The notes under the pieces: model-generated
Told to the model about the DNA's origin: nothing
Database searches by the model: none
The model's input: only the letters and a program-made list of their open reading frames with translations
Made by a program: the position numbers and the translations under genes
In this document: positions 45,001-53,169 of the stretch, in pieces
Numbering within the stretch: position 1 is the stretch's first letter
Layout of the letters: each line of letters starts with the position of its first letter
Source of the DNA: a virus
DNA length: 64,000 nucleotides
Reading direction: 5' to 3' (one strand)
IMG/VR virus record: IMGVR_UViG_3300044729_002678
Coordinates: 62,001 to 126,000 of that record

Positions 45001-45697
45001 CAATAGAAAACCTATCACCAATGTTTATAGTATCGCTGATTGGTGTTACTAATTTTATATAAACCTCGCTTATAAAATCATCATCGCTTCCGTTAAGGTC
45101 GCCAATAAACTTTATACTAGCGACATCAGATATATTATTATTACCAAAATTTAAAATGAATTCAGGCCTATTTTTTGTAAAAATATAATTACTATCGCTT
45201 TGAACCCCACTTTGAATTTCTTTTATTAAATACATTGGTGGATTTTGCAATATACCATTGGCTTTTATTTCGGTTCTATCAGAAGAAATTTCCCCTATTG
45301 TTATATTGTTTGTATCCAACCCACCAAAAAAATTGTATAATGGATTATAAACAAGTGTATATACCCCAAAATCAAACCCAGCCTCTCTAATATCTTTTTC
45401 AGGAGAAAATGCAAACGAAGTATTTTGTGTTTGTATAAATTTTTTATCGTAAACCGATTTTAATAAATTATTTTCAGTATCGTATATATGTAATTCCAAA
45501 GAAGCCGGTATTTCAAAGGAAATAGGAAATGTTGAAAAGTTATCAGTTTTTTGTTTAAGTCTTAATTTAAGGAGGCTATCATCAGGTGATAGTTTTAAAT
45601 TATAGGAATTAATTTTAGTAGCTTGCGCAAAAGTTTCACCATACACCGGTTTGGTATCTAAAACTTCATTTACATTTACAAATCTATCTAAAGACAT
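42068..45697 (-). CDS. Large baseplate/tail protein with gpI-like and LamG-like regions
   Basis: 1209 aa. A beta-rich N-terminal half precedes a helical region near 500-600: YDVAKSMGWNLSNGWGQ...EVWRRILNNLPYIYKSKGTARSIKALLSCYGIPETLLKIREFGGP, resembling the P2 gpI-type tail family. A concanavalin/LamG-like region follows (GRLTGGATDIVFEWNYSGG...IQEIRYYSSSLSQEIFEEHAKNTEAY), which often binds sugars. The C-terminus ends in another Thr-rich beta tail. It may combine the roles of T4 gp7/gp10-type wedge proteins; the exact equivalence is not established. Confidence 0.78.
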   Translation of the reverse strand: MSLDRFVNVNEVLDTKPVYGETFAQATKINSYNLKLSPDDSLLKLRLKQKTDNFSTFPISFEIPASLELHIYDTENNLLKSVYDKKFIQTQNTSFAFSPEKDIREAGFDFGVYTLVYNPLYNFFGGLDTNNITIGEISSDRTEIKANGILQNPPMYLIKEIQSGVQSDSNYIFTKNRPEFILNFGNNNISDVASIKFIGDLNGSDDDFISEVYIKLVTPISDTINIGDRFSIDGRLQKSYVEKIIVYNQFSEVEPEQVLEPNFNIELDKFGKSDGTDFQTWNDLLGANLPTSQQIIDSYFSGSFGNIKLNIDYSDFSKFVHYSSATERVDNFFYKLQTIETYNARIQTLQQVSGSHALTNISQSISRRDTLIGGFDGFEKWMYESVSASLYTHYSTSTNTIVPYPKQSTYPIVFYPTTSSQAESWYEGVYSSASLYDSQNESALINLIPISLKEDPLNQDYLLFVNMIGQHFDILWTYVESLTNINKREEHPNDGMSDELLYDVAKSMGWNLSNGWGQANLWEYVLGTDTSGNRSTTIGGLETKPKQKIRAEVWRRILNNLPYIYKSKGTARSIKALLSCYGIPETLLKIREFGGPKVVDEPNIYESERFIYKVETTDSKTIRNPFGTINGSRPNSIEVIGKMPLGDFTIGRLTGGATDIVFEWNYSGGQARILGKHGASLIMSSSYMNYKSRRDGSFGIVLNNSNNSTTIYAAFKDDFGNVLASLSATSTTGDSTAIFNNSTQFIIGSSTFGMPATASIQEIRYYSSSLSQEIFEEHAKNTEAYFSDDNTTDLNSTFSYKNLVYRIFPDSGFTSLPTTISSSHPNQFFKTTSGGSPLTASLPNHISSDLVGEVDTQFTKIPSVGALNLNNNKVRIESSVLSSSLDVDKTAEVSQYDYAPFDSNLVALYFSSTDVVNNDIYNSEGYFEVDDWVGDPDDRFNEDYPQLRYRATKYFDKYVNLTAASGSAQKRGTAIGLLLKMLSIYDHSIFEQVKQLIPARNEYIGGVLLEPHILERNKYKRGDKISHTQNDYLANISLLPQSIVGSKNDYLADIDWKDAHLQSTYQYTTPILSASSGVYSLTTTNGYWNYSATSSIMGQRLSMTANTTQYFYSSSLSASIGNYYSSSLVPAPTQTDELPASLQNLRFNGCNSGVTSIDGKSSVEIFTADPFVLGVAPQNVSVQDATVSTPTTTTIPITTGAASAGRLIV

Positions 45698-45721
45698 ATT
45701 CTATTTCTTTCTGATTAGAAA

Positions 45722-46048
45722 TTATTGCATTTCAATAGGGTTATTACCTAACGATGGGTCATTTGTTATTATACCACCACCACCAATACTATTATTGGTA
45801 GTAGAAGTTGTAGGAGTGGTAGTCTGATTATTTTGGTTATTACCTAATATCTGAAAAAACTCAGTACTTCCCGAAATAATTTCCGGCGAAACATCTTCAA
45901 CATTTGTTGGGATAATTTGTAAAAAAGAAAGATTTTCAAATTTTCTAACAAAATTATTCAACTCAATTACACCATAAGTATCATTTGAATCTGATAATGA
46001 ATATGATAGAATTCTTCCTTGATTGTTTCTTTTTATTTCTCTTTCCAT
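45722..46048 (-). CDS. Small unknown protein between baseplate genes
   Basis: 108 aa (MEREIKRNNQGRILSYSLSDSNDTYGVIELNNFVRKFENL...). The second half is Thr/Asn/Gly-rich low complexity. Its ATG overlaps the upstream stop, so it is translationally coupled to the 364-aa gene. Probably a minor baseplate part; no family recognised. Confidence 0.65.
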   Translation of the reverse strand: MEREIKRNNQGRILSYSLSDSNDTYGVIELNNFVRKFENLSFLQIIPTNVEDVSPEIISGSTEFFQILGNNQNNQTTTPTTSTTNNSIGGGGIITNDPSLGNNPIEMQ

Positions 46049-47142
46049 TATCTAACTACCTTAAAATAAAAATCATTATCGTAATACTTTTCCAGACCAT
46101 CAGAATCTATTCTAAAAACAAATTTATAATATCTTTCAGGTTGTAATGAATTAAACCAAAAATCAAAATAATTGCTCGTAGAATCACATTCAATCTTTGT
46201 ATAAGTAGTATCAAATGGGATAATTTCTAATTCAGTTTCAACATCTATTAATGACCAATAAGAGGATGTTGGTAAATATTTTACGGTAGATAATGCACCA
46301 CTATTACCAAATGTCCTTTGTGGATATCTTTCTCTACCATAAACCCGAATCCTATCTTTTGAATCTTGTTTATATTCGGATTTTAATCCCTTTGTATATA
46401 AAACAATATTTTCCGAAGTCAATGCAGAAAGTGAGCCTGTTTGAAATTGAGAATCATTCCATTTAACTTCTAATGTAGGCACCCATATGGTATGTGTTTC
46501 GGTTGAAAAGTATTTTGATACACCATACTTAATTGATGATGTTTCATCGGTATTAGACCTTTTAATTATAAACCCATTATTTTGTCTACTACCATTTAGA
46601 ATATCATTTACATATTGAGTTATTTCTATATTTAAATCCGAAACATTTCTACTGAAAGATTGCGAATAAATAGTCCCATTAACAGAGGATGTAAACCATG
46701 TTCCACCACCTGCATTAATTGACCAATATGAGCCTGAATTTATTGGTGATTGAACACTCCAACTAACATTTGTGTTTCTATAAACCCAGTTTGAATCATT
46801 TTCATTGTGAGGTGTATCGGGCAAAGAACCGACACCTTCCGACCAACTTTGTGATATTGGGTAAATATACAAATCATATTCAGAAGGTATTTCTCTTTCA
46901 TCGGATGAAATAAGGTTTAAATAATATTTTATACTACCAGATATTGTCCCATTATTGATTGATTGTGATATTTGAGATAAGTTAAATTGTATCAATATCC
47001 TACTACTACCCAATAGAGTTGTATCATCGGTATCAAAAAATTTACCTACTTCCAATATTTCATCTTTTCCCACATTTTGTAATTTTCGTGTAGAATCTTC
47101 ATATATTGTAGTATCTTTTTGAGGATATATTCTATAAATCAT
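46048..47142 (-). CDS. Baseplate-region structural protein (DNRLRE-like N-terminus)
   Basis: 364 aa. The start MIYRIYPQKDTTIYEDSTRKLQNVGKDEILEVGK resembles DNRLRE-type beta-sandwich domains (D-T-T-I-Y, N-x-G-x-x-x-L-x-V-G). The middle has SWSEGVGSLPDTPHNENDSNWVYRNTNVSW. GGGAG precedes the start. It lies between gp6-like and gpI-like genes, where T4-like phages often encode gp8-type wedge proteins; that equivalence is inference. Confidence 0.75.
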   Translation of the reverse strand: MIYRIYPQKDTTIYEDSTRKLQNVGKDEILEVGKFFDTDDTTLLGSSRILIQFNLSQISQSINNGTISGSIKYYLNLISSDEREIPSEYDLYIYPISQSWSEGVGSLPDTPHNENDSNWVYRNTNVSWSVQSPINSGSYWSINAGGGTWFTSSVNGTIYSQSFSRNVSDLNIEITQYVNDILNGSRQNNGFIIKRSNTDETSSIKYGVSKYFSTETHTIWVPTLEVKWNDSQFQTGSLSALTSENIVLYTKGLKSEYKQDSKDRIRVYGRERYPQRTFGNSGALSTVKYLPTSSYWSLIDVETELEIIPFDTTYTKIECDSTSNYFDFWFNSLQPERYYKFVFRIDSDGLEKYYDNDFYFKVVR

Positions 47143-47152
47143 TTATTTCTCC

Positions 47153-49084
47153 CTAAAATAACGGAACTACTTTACCTCTAATATCCAAATCAGGATACTT
47201 TACTTCAAAAATTGATGGGTCTTTTGCTGGATAAATAATACCATTTCGTGTCGCTTTTTTAATATCATAGATATGTGATGAATATACCCCATTGTATTTA
47301 TTTACTATTTGTAAACCACCCACACCATTTAAATCAGGTCTTACCACAGTCTGAACACCATCTACCCTATCTAACAAAACATAGATATCTGATAATAATA
47401 TCGGTCTATTAATTTGGGCATCAGGTATACTGAAATACTTTTTTAATTCATTAATACACCTTAATAATACTTCATTAGAATTATAATTTGGTAAAACTAC
47501 TACTTCAAAATTAATACCAATATTGATAATGTACACATCTTTAATATTTACAGCATCTGTCAACATTCTATAATAAGAAATATAATTTTTAAGGTTTTGT
47601 TTTGTTGCACTATTCAAAGGTGCTAAGTTTCCGTTTGAATTATATCCACAAGTATATAAATTAATAGCAAGTGGATTTGGTATTTGAAGAGAACCTGCGG
47701 ATGCAACACCACTTACCATTCTATTGTAAGATTTAATTTGATAATCGGGTGCTACATATGCTTTTGCAACAGCTCCGAATTGAGCCGGCATTGCATACGC
47801 TCTAACAACATAATCTTCTGCGGTTACTAATCTGTTTTGGGATGCAAAAAATGCCATAGTGTTATTTCTAACATCTTCAACACTATCTTCTACCTTACCA
47901 CCACTAGCAGCCTCTTCGTTTATTACCGCAACCGAATTTTTTATAGTGTTCCATTGTGCCGTATTTGTTGGAGTTGTTTCATTTTCAAACTCTATGTTTA
48001 TTATTTGAGTTAAATCTTTTGATATTACATTATCAGCAACCCCCTGACCAACTCTATATGTTACAGTCAATGTTGTATTTGCTGGTGCAACTCCATATGT
48101 TTTTGTGTAAAGAAAATTAGATGGGTCTATTGTTTGTGATAAATCAGTCTTTGCTTTATACAAATTAGAACCAACATTATCTGGATTTGGTAATATTTCT
48201 TCATCGGCATTTGATGATACCCCTGCTCCAAATTGCATTGTTATAGAACCATTTTCATCAACCCGTGTAATAAATCTTTTCGGTATTTTTTTTAACCTTA
48301 AAAGATATGGGGTTTCGGAACTGTATTGGTTTAAGTTTAATGTGTAATCTGAATTATTTGGTATTTGCTCAAAAACAGTATCTTGTGCTAAATAATCTAC
48401 TTTAGTCCAAGTATCACCATCACCATCAACGATTTTTATAACATCAATGATTCCAGTATCATCTATTTTAATTTTATCATATGGTTTTGGTGAACCAAAT
48501 GTAAAATCAGCCGTTTTTTCTTCCCCACTAATTACACTTACACTTTTTTTGAAAAGATATAAAACAGGCTCATCTGTTGTTTCATTTATTTGATAAACCG
48601 ATATTTCCGTTGGGTCAAATGATGATGAAAAAGCAAAATCTACTTTTCTAGTGGTATTAAAAACAACATTTGCATTTTGTGTAGATGAAACCTGCATACC
48701 CTCTTTTATTTTTAGGGCGTAATCTAAATCAGGTCTAACATTGTTTCCCGTACCAATGGCTGGGATTAATTGATATACTATTAAATTAGTTGTGGCGGGT
48801 GAATATAATTTTGGTTTATATCCAAGCGATTGAGCTAATTCAAATAAATTCGTAGTTTCTTTGGCCTGTGTAACAATTGATTCTCTCAATTGAACATCGG
48901 TGTAGTATGATAAAACATCCCCAACATACGATGCCATCTCCATAAACATCATACCAGGAGATGATTCATTAAAATCATTATAGGTATTTGGGTAGTATTG
49001 CTTAGCAAAGTCTACGAGGTTTTTCCTAAACTCGGAAAAATCCCTACCTATTAAGCTAACTTCTTTTTTTGAATCATTTAACAT
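47153..49084 (-). CDS. Baseplate wedge protein, T4 gp6-like
   Basis: 643 aa, close to T4 gp6 (660). The N-terminal block FSEFRKNLVDFAKQYYPNTYNDFNESSPGMMFMEMASYVGDVLSYYTDVQLRESIVTQAKETTNLFELAQSLGYKPKLY is diagnostic of gp6/gpJ-like wedge proteins, as is the AMPAQFGAVAKAYVAPDYQ region. A TAGGAG ribosome site precedes the ATG. With gp25 next to it, it should form the inner wedge ring. Confidence 0.92.
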   Translation of the reverse strand: MLNDSKKEVSLIGRDFSEFRKNLVDFAKQYYPNTYNDFNESSPGMMFMEMASYVGDVLSYYTDVQLRESIVTQAKETTNLFELAQSLGYKPKLYSPATTNLIVYQLIPAIGTGNNVRPDLDYALKIKEGMQVSSTQNANVVFNTTRKVDFAFSSSFDPTEISVYQINETTDEPVLYLFKKSVSVISGEEKTADFTFGSPKPYDKIKIDDTGIIDVIKIVDGDGDTWTKVDYLAQDTVFEQIPNNSDYTLNLNQYSSETPYLLRLKKIPKRFITRVDENGSITMQFGAGVSSNADEEILPNPDNVGSNLYKAKTDLSQTIDPSNFLYTKTYGVAPANTTLTVTYRVGQGVADNVISKDLTQIINIEFENETTPTNTAQWNTIKNSVAVINEEAASGGKVEDSVEDVRNNTMAFFASQNRLVTAEDYVVRAYAMPAQFGAVAKAYVAPDYQIKSYNRMVSGVASAGSLQIPNPLAINLYTCGYNSNGNLAPLNSATKQNLKNYISYYRMLTDAVNIKDVYIINIGINFEVVVLPNYNSNEVLLRCINELKKYFSIPDAQINRPILLSDIYVLLDRVDGVQTVVRPDLNGVGGLQIVNKYNGVYSSHIYDIKKATRNGIIYPAKDPSIFEVKYPDLDIRGKVVPLF

Positions 49085-49093
49085 TTAATACTC

Positions 49094-49528
49094 CTACGCT
49101 ATTGATAATTCACCTTGACTATCAACTTCTAAAATTATTGTTTGGTTAGAACCTTGTTCAGTTACTTTGAATGAAACTTTTATACTTACTTTATTAAAAT
49201 CCGGTTCAGAATTAACTTCTACCTTTTGTAATAAAATGTAAGGTAGCCAAAAATTAATATCCTCCGATAAAGATTCTTCTAAATTGGAATCTAATTCACT
49301 ATCCATATTTTCAAAAAGAAGTGAATATATATCCGAACCAAAAAGTGGTTGGAATACTCTCTCACCTTTTCTGGTTAGTAAAAGATTTTTCAAATTGGAA
49401 ACTGCTTGCTCTTCAGTCGTATAACTAAGTTTAAATATAGGACTGCCACCCAATGGTAGCATTACACCAACTGCTTTATTTGGTTTTAAATCAATCGGAT
49501 TATACCTATATTCTATTCTGTTAGCCAC
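49094..49528 (-). CDS. Baseplate wedge protein, T4 gp25-like
   Basis: 144 aa, near T4 gp25 (132). The GPW/gp25 signature is seen: SNLKNLLLTRKGERVFQPLFGSDIYSLLFENMD. It binds the sheath-initiation side of the wedge. The start is GTG at 49528 (MANRIEYRYNP) with GAGGAT upstream. It is followed by gp6 with a 9-base gap. Confidence 0.92.
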   Translation of the reverse strand: MANRIEYRYNPIDLKPNKAVGVMLPLGGSPIFKLSYTTEEQAVSNLKNLLLTRKGERVFQPLFGSDIYSLLFENMDSELDSNLEESLSEDINFWLPYILLQKVEVNSEPDFNKVSIKVSFKVTEQGSNQTIILEVDSQGELSIA

Positions 49529-49531
49529 TTA

Positions 49532-50029
49532 TCATCCTCTTTTTTTATTGTTTATAGCCTGCATCAGTTGAGAATAATCTTTGGTTAAAGCATTTACAAC
49601 CGCCTCACCATGTGGTGTTTGTGATAATCTATCCATTGATATCGCATTACCATCAACATCTTGTACTACACTATTTGCAGTATTCATAGTATTGTTCATA
49701 GAACCAAATCCCTGTGCCATATCCGATGTAAACGAATGACCACCATTAATATCTCTCCACTCACCACTTTGATAAGTTTCATTCAATACAGATGATAATA
49801 CAGAATTACCCCCAAATAATTTATTTTGTTTTGGTTTTTGTTTTGTTTCAAAGAGGTGTTCAACATCCAAAGGGTCTTTTTCTACAAAAGATGTTTTTGT
49901 AATATGAGTTCCCCTTTTCAATTCTTTTAAGATAGATTCTTTCAACTGCTTTCTTTCTAAAGCAAGTTGTTTTTTAACTTCACTTTCAATAATGAGTTTT
50001 ATTGCCTGAATTAATTTTGCTGTGTTCAT
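49532..50029 (-). CDS. Unknown protein between baseplate genes
   Basis: 165 aa. The helical basic N-terminus (KLIQAIKLIIESEVKKQLALERKQLKESILKELK) is followed by a Gly/Asn-rich stretch with GGHSFTSDMAQGFGSMNNTMNTANSVVQDVDGNAI. Proteins with this layout flank gp5/gp25 in other aquatic T4-like phages. A baseplate-hub accessory is possible. Confidence 0.7.
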   Translation of the reverse strand: MNTAKLIQAIKLIIESEVKKQLALERKQLKESILKELKRGTHITKTSFVEKDPLDVEHLFETKQKPKQNKLFGGNSVLSSVLNETYQSGEWRDINGGHSFTSDMAQGFGSMNNTMNTANSVVQDVDGNAISMDRLSQTPHGEAVVNALTKDYSQLMQAINNKKRG

Positions 50030-50032
50030 AAT

Positions 50033-50040
50033 AATAAATA
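50033..50040 (-). promoter_or_regulatory. Variant late promoter-like element TATTTATT
   Basis: Coding-strand TTATATTTATTATT directly before the ATG at 50029. Confidence 0.3.
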
Positions 50041-50060
50041 TAATTTTTTATAATAATTAG

Positions 50061-51005
50061 TTATCCTATACCTTGTTTAAGTTTTAGTAATATACTAGCA
50101 ATTTGTGGATGAGCGGTTGTTGCATTTCCTACTACTGGGAAAGTTCCCCTAGCTAATGTTTCTATCGCTGATATAATTAAATTAATTGTAGTGGTGTATT
50201 CCGATGTAGATATTGCTATATCTTTTTTTGACGATATAATTATATTATCTTTTTTACTATTAAAAATTAATCTATCGGAATTTATTATAACTTGCGGATT
50301 TGAAAATTGAGATATATTAGAAACTGATGTTCTATTTGATGGTGTAATCCCAACTTTTTGATTAGAAGTCATCCAAATAGATGAATCATCTTTATTTATA
50401 TCCTCCAAAACAAATTTATCGTAACCCTTTTTATTACTTTCGTTTTGAGTATTCCTTAAAATTGTTATTGGTTTATTTGGATTTGAAGATTGCCATGTTG
50501 GTAATCTTTGTGCATCACTTTCATTTGGTGTGTATCCAAAACGAATGGATTGACCAAATCTACCTTCAAATATAGTATCACCTATGTAGGGTTGTAATTG
50601 TGATAAATTACTAATTTCAGAAAACCCTTTACCAAAATTTTGATTATTATCTTCTACCGAAGAATTGTTTGGTATTGTTTGGGATGTATATGTAGTAGCA
50701 TTAAAAGATTGTGCAGTATTTACAATAGATTTTGGTAATGGGTTATTATTTATAGCTCTTTGTAAAAAAGTTGGCGACATATAATAATAGTCATATCCAC
50801 CAGAAAGAGGGCCCGATGTTGCCCCCATACCATTTATTAAATAAACTTGTTCTCCAATAATTGGAACTGATTTGATATAAGGATTTAATGGATATGCAAA
50901 TTCAGTTGAGGCGTTACCAAAAGACCTTTTAATAGAAACCCTTATTTTGTAAATATCATTTGGATTTCCATCTTTCAAAAAAACTTCAGTTACTTCACCA
51001 AGCAT
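50061..51005 (-). CDS. Baseplate hub/spike protein, T4 gp5-like without lysozyme
   Basis: 314 aa. The N-terminal OB-fold-like region (LGEVTEVFLKDGNPNDIYKIRVSIKRS...YPLNPYIKSVPIIGEQVYLINGMG) fits the gp5/VgrG-type hub. GDTIFEGRFGQSIRFGYTP and PQVIINSDRLIFNSKKDNIIISSKKDIAISTSE form a short spike-like repeat region with regular IxxxxxxI spacing. No lysozyme domain is present, unlike T4 gp5. It overlaps the next gene by one base. Confidence 0.82.
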   Translation of the reverse strand: MLGEVTEVFLKDGNPNDIYKIRVSIKRSFGNASTEFAYPLNPYIKSVPIIGEQVYLINGMGATSGPLSGGYDYYYMSPTFLQRAINNNPLPKSIVNTAQSFNATTYTSQTIPNNSSVEDNNQNFGKGFSEISNLSQLQPYIGDTIFEGRFGQSIRFGYTPNESDAQRLPTWQSSNPNKPITILRNTQNESNKKGYDKFVLEDINKDDSSIWMTSNQKVGITPSNRTSVSNISQFSNPQVIINSDRLIFNSKKDNIIISSKKDIAISTSEYTTTINLIISAIETLARGTFPVVGNATTAHPQIASILLKLKQGIG

Positions 51006-51364
51006 TATTCATCCTCATCCTTTTTCAGAGATTCTATTTTAGAATCAATATCATCTTTTGCTTCCAATAACTGGCGCTTTTCTTCTTCAGATAATAAGAG
51101 TCCACCATCACCATCTGCTTTATCTAAAAGTTTTTGAGCTATTGCAGCCATTCTAACCAATTGGTCATCGTTCTTTACCGAAACTTCTAAATATTCTTTA
51201 ATAAGTGGAACAACAACTGAAGCATCATTTAGGTTTTTAACCAATGGTTCTAACTGAGCAATCAGTAATTTAATCTGTCTATCTTTTTTACGGGAATTAT
51301 CGTAAATATCTTTTAATAAAGATGAAAACGATGTTCCTTTAAATATATCATCATCCTTTGTCAT
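51005..51364 (-). CDS. Unknown coiled-coil protein
   Basis: 119 aa, acidic and helical with Leu heptads (FSSLLKDIYDNSRKKDRQIKLLIAQLEPLVKNL...SEEEKRQLLEAKDDIDSKIESLKKDEDE). AAAGGT precedes the ATG, and it overlaps both the sigma-factor gene and the hub gene, so it is translationally coupled. It could be a co-regulator of the sigma factor (T4 gp33-like role) or a hub chaperone; neither is shown by sequence. Confidence 0.65.
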   Translation of the reverse strand: MTKDDDIFKGTSFSSLLKDIYDNSRKKDRQIKLLIAQLEPLVKNLNDASVVVPLIKEYLEVSVKNDDQLVRMAAIAQKLLDKADGDGGLLLSEEEKRQLLEAKDDIDSKIESLKKDEDE

Positions 51365-52082
51365 AATACCTTTCTACATTGTGATTTAATTTAAGAATAC
51401 CCTTTTTTGAATAATCCGTATTTAATTCCACAAAAATTATTTTCATTTTACCTATAACCCTTGTAATATATTGCGTACTTACTCCTGTCCTATCTCTTAT
51501 AAGTATGTAAAGAGCCTTTTTGTTGTATGAGTATAAATCTCTTCTATTTCTAAATAACTCATTTACCGAATCAGCTATCTTTCTATCTCTATCCTTTATA
51601 AAGATTTTATCTAAATTACAATCAATATATTCGGTATAAAAATCCATAAAATCTGATTTTTCTTCCAATAACTCATACCCAGCCACCTCATTGGGAACAT
51701 TTCTTCCAATATCAACAGAATCCAATTTTTCATGTATTTTCATCTTTGAATAATTGGCGTTGTTTTCATTAAATAAAAAATTACGCGCTATGACTGTAAA
51801 GTAAGAAAATGCTTTTCCTTTTTCACCTTTAAACTTATGCATTTTTTCATTTAAAAACGCAACTACAGATGCTTTGGTATCTTCATACCCATCATCAAAA
51901 TAATAAGTTTTATAGGTGTGTATTACATTCTCTGCCAATTTATCAAATGGGTATTCTATAAATCTGTTATAGATTTTATTTTTTAAACTTTGATTATCAC
52001 AATTATTAAAAGCGTTTATTGCAATTTCAGTTATATTTGTAAAATATCTTTTACTTTGCGGATTCTTCCGTTTTCTCGCCAT
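51351..52082 (-). CDS. Late-promoter sigma factor, T4 gp55-like
   Basis: 243 aa (T4 gp55 is 185). The segment FDKLAENVIHTYKTYYFDDGYEDTKASVVAFLNEKMHKFKGEKGKAFSYFTVIARNFLFNENNANYSK is the gp55-type sigma region 2 signature that binds RNA polymerase clamp and the -10 element. A C-terminal region (YNKKALYILIRDRTGVSTQYITRVIGKMK) looks like an HTH. In T4, gp55 directs late transcription at TATAAATA. Here it likely serves the structural genes that follow downstream. Confidence 0.9.
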   Translation of the reverse strand: MARKRKNPQSKRYFTNITEIAINAFNNCDNQSLKNKIYNRFIEYPFDKLAENVIHTYKTYYFDDGYEDTKASVVAFLNEKMHKFKGEKGKAFSYFTVIARNFLFNENNANYSKMKIHEKLDSVDIGRNVPNEVAGYELLEEKSDFMDFYTEYIDCNLDKIFIKDRDRKIADSVNELFRNRRDLYSYNKKALYILIRDRTGVSTQYITRVIGKMKIIFVELNTDYSKKGILKLNHNVERYYDKG

Positions 52083-52362
52083 AATACATATCCAATTCTT
52101 CTATTATACTATACATTTCTCTAAATACATAACCCGTCTCATCATTTGCTTCAAACGAACCAATTTTATCTATTGATTTCATTCGTTCCATAGCATTCTG
52201 AATCTTCTCATCCATAAATTGGATTACCTTTTGTGATTCATCGTATTGCTTTTCCATCTCATCAAAATTATCATCTGCCGTTTCTAATTTCCTTAAAAGA
52301 TTCCAAACAAAAAACCCTAACCCAATATCGGTTAAAAGTAATAAAATTAAAATTGTAACCAT
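52051..52362 (-). CDS. Small membrane-anchored coiled-coil protein
   Basis: 103 aa. A single N-terminal membrane segment (VTILILLLLTDIGLGFFVWNLL, 2-23) is followed by an acidic coiled-coil (KLETADDNFDEMEKQYDESQKVIQFMDEKIQNAMERM). GGAGG lies 10 bases before the ATG, within the previous gene's tail. The last 30 bases overlap the sigma-factor start. It may interact with the membrane protein at 53858-54877; function unknown. Confidence 0.7.
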   Translation of the reverse strand: MVTILILLLLTDIGLGFFVWNLLRKLETADDNFDEMEKQYDESQKVIQFMDEKIQNAMERMKSIDKIGSFEANDETGYVFREMYSIIEELDMYYGEKTEESAK

Positions 52363-52366
52363 ACTA

Positions 52367-53167
52367 TCAATCCTCCATTATATCTTTAAATGCGTCAAAC
52401 ACCAAATCTACTTTTGGTTTATCCTCTTCAGATTTACCATTCATTATTTTTTCAAATTTGGATAAATTTTTACCTGGTGTTTGAATAGTACCTCTAGTTC
52501 CTTTTAGTTTTTTACCATCATTAACCCACCTATTATATTCATATTTTGAAGCCATAAAATCGGCCTGATGTAGAATATGGGGTAAAAATGTTTTTAATTG
52601 ATTTTCAGGATTAAAACTTTTATAATAACTTTCAGTTGAAGAGTCATACAAACCATCAGTCAATCTAATAGCAAGATATTCTTCCTCACTACAACTTACT
52701 CCAAAGTGATTTAACAAAAAGAATGTTCTATCGTGAATTTCCATCCAATGTAAATTTGGGTTTGATTTATAAATCTTTCCCTGATTTTTTACATGCCACT
52801 CAGAATCATTTTTTTTATACCAATCATCATTAACCGAACCAACCTTACCCAAATCGTGATGAAGGGCTGAAAATATAATTGATTCTCTTGTAATATCCTC
52901 AGTAACCATATCCAACTCTTTCCATAAATCAAACACTTTTAATGCGTTTCTCGTTACTCTTAAAATATGGTCAATATAACCACCAGGAAAAGCATTGTGA
53001 AAATGCTCAAATGATGAAGCAGGTGTATAGATAATCCTTTCTTCTAAATGGTCATACATTTTGTTTAGGGCATCCAATCGGTCACCACTAAACTCCTGAT
53101 TAATAAGTTTTCTAAACTTTTTGTAATTTTCCAGCAATTCGTCTGGAGTAAAAAAATCAAAATACAT
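52367..53167 (-). CDS. HD-domain phosphohydrolase
   Basis: 266 aa. The HD motif is formed by YIDHILRV (His67), ALHHDLGKVGS (His104, Asp105) and a late Asp in YLAIRLTDGLYD near 181. Such enzymes hydrolyse nucleotides or phosphodiesters with metal. HD hydrolases occur in T4-like phages and, as DatZ, in phages with 2-aminoadenine DNA; this one is longer than DatZ and its substrate is unknown. It lies 2 bases from the ClpP-like gene. Confidence 0.85.
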   Translation of the reverse strand: MYFDFFTPDELLENYKKFRKLINQEFSGDRLDALNKMYDHLEERIIYTPASSFEHFHNAFPGGYIDHILRVTRNALKVFDLWKELDMVTEDITRESIIFSALHHDLGKVGSVNDDWYKKNDSEWHVKNQGKIYKSNPNLHWMEIHDRTFFLLNHFGVSCSEEEYLAIRLTDGLYDSSTESYYKSFNPENQLKTFLPHILHQADFMASKYEYNRWVNDGKKLKGTRGTIQTPGKNLSKFEKIMNGKSEEDKPKVDLVFDAFKDIMED

Positions 53168-53169
53168 AA

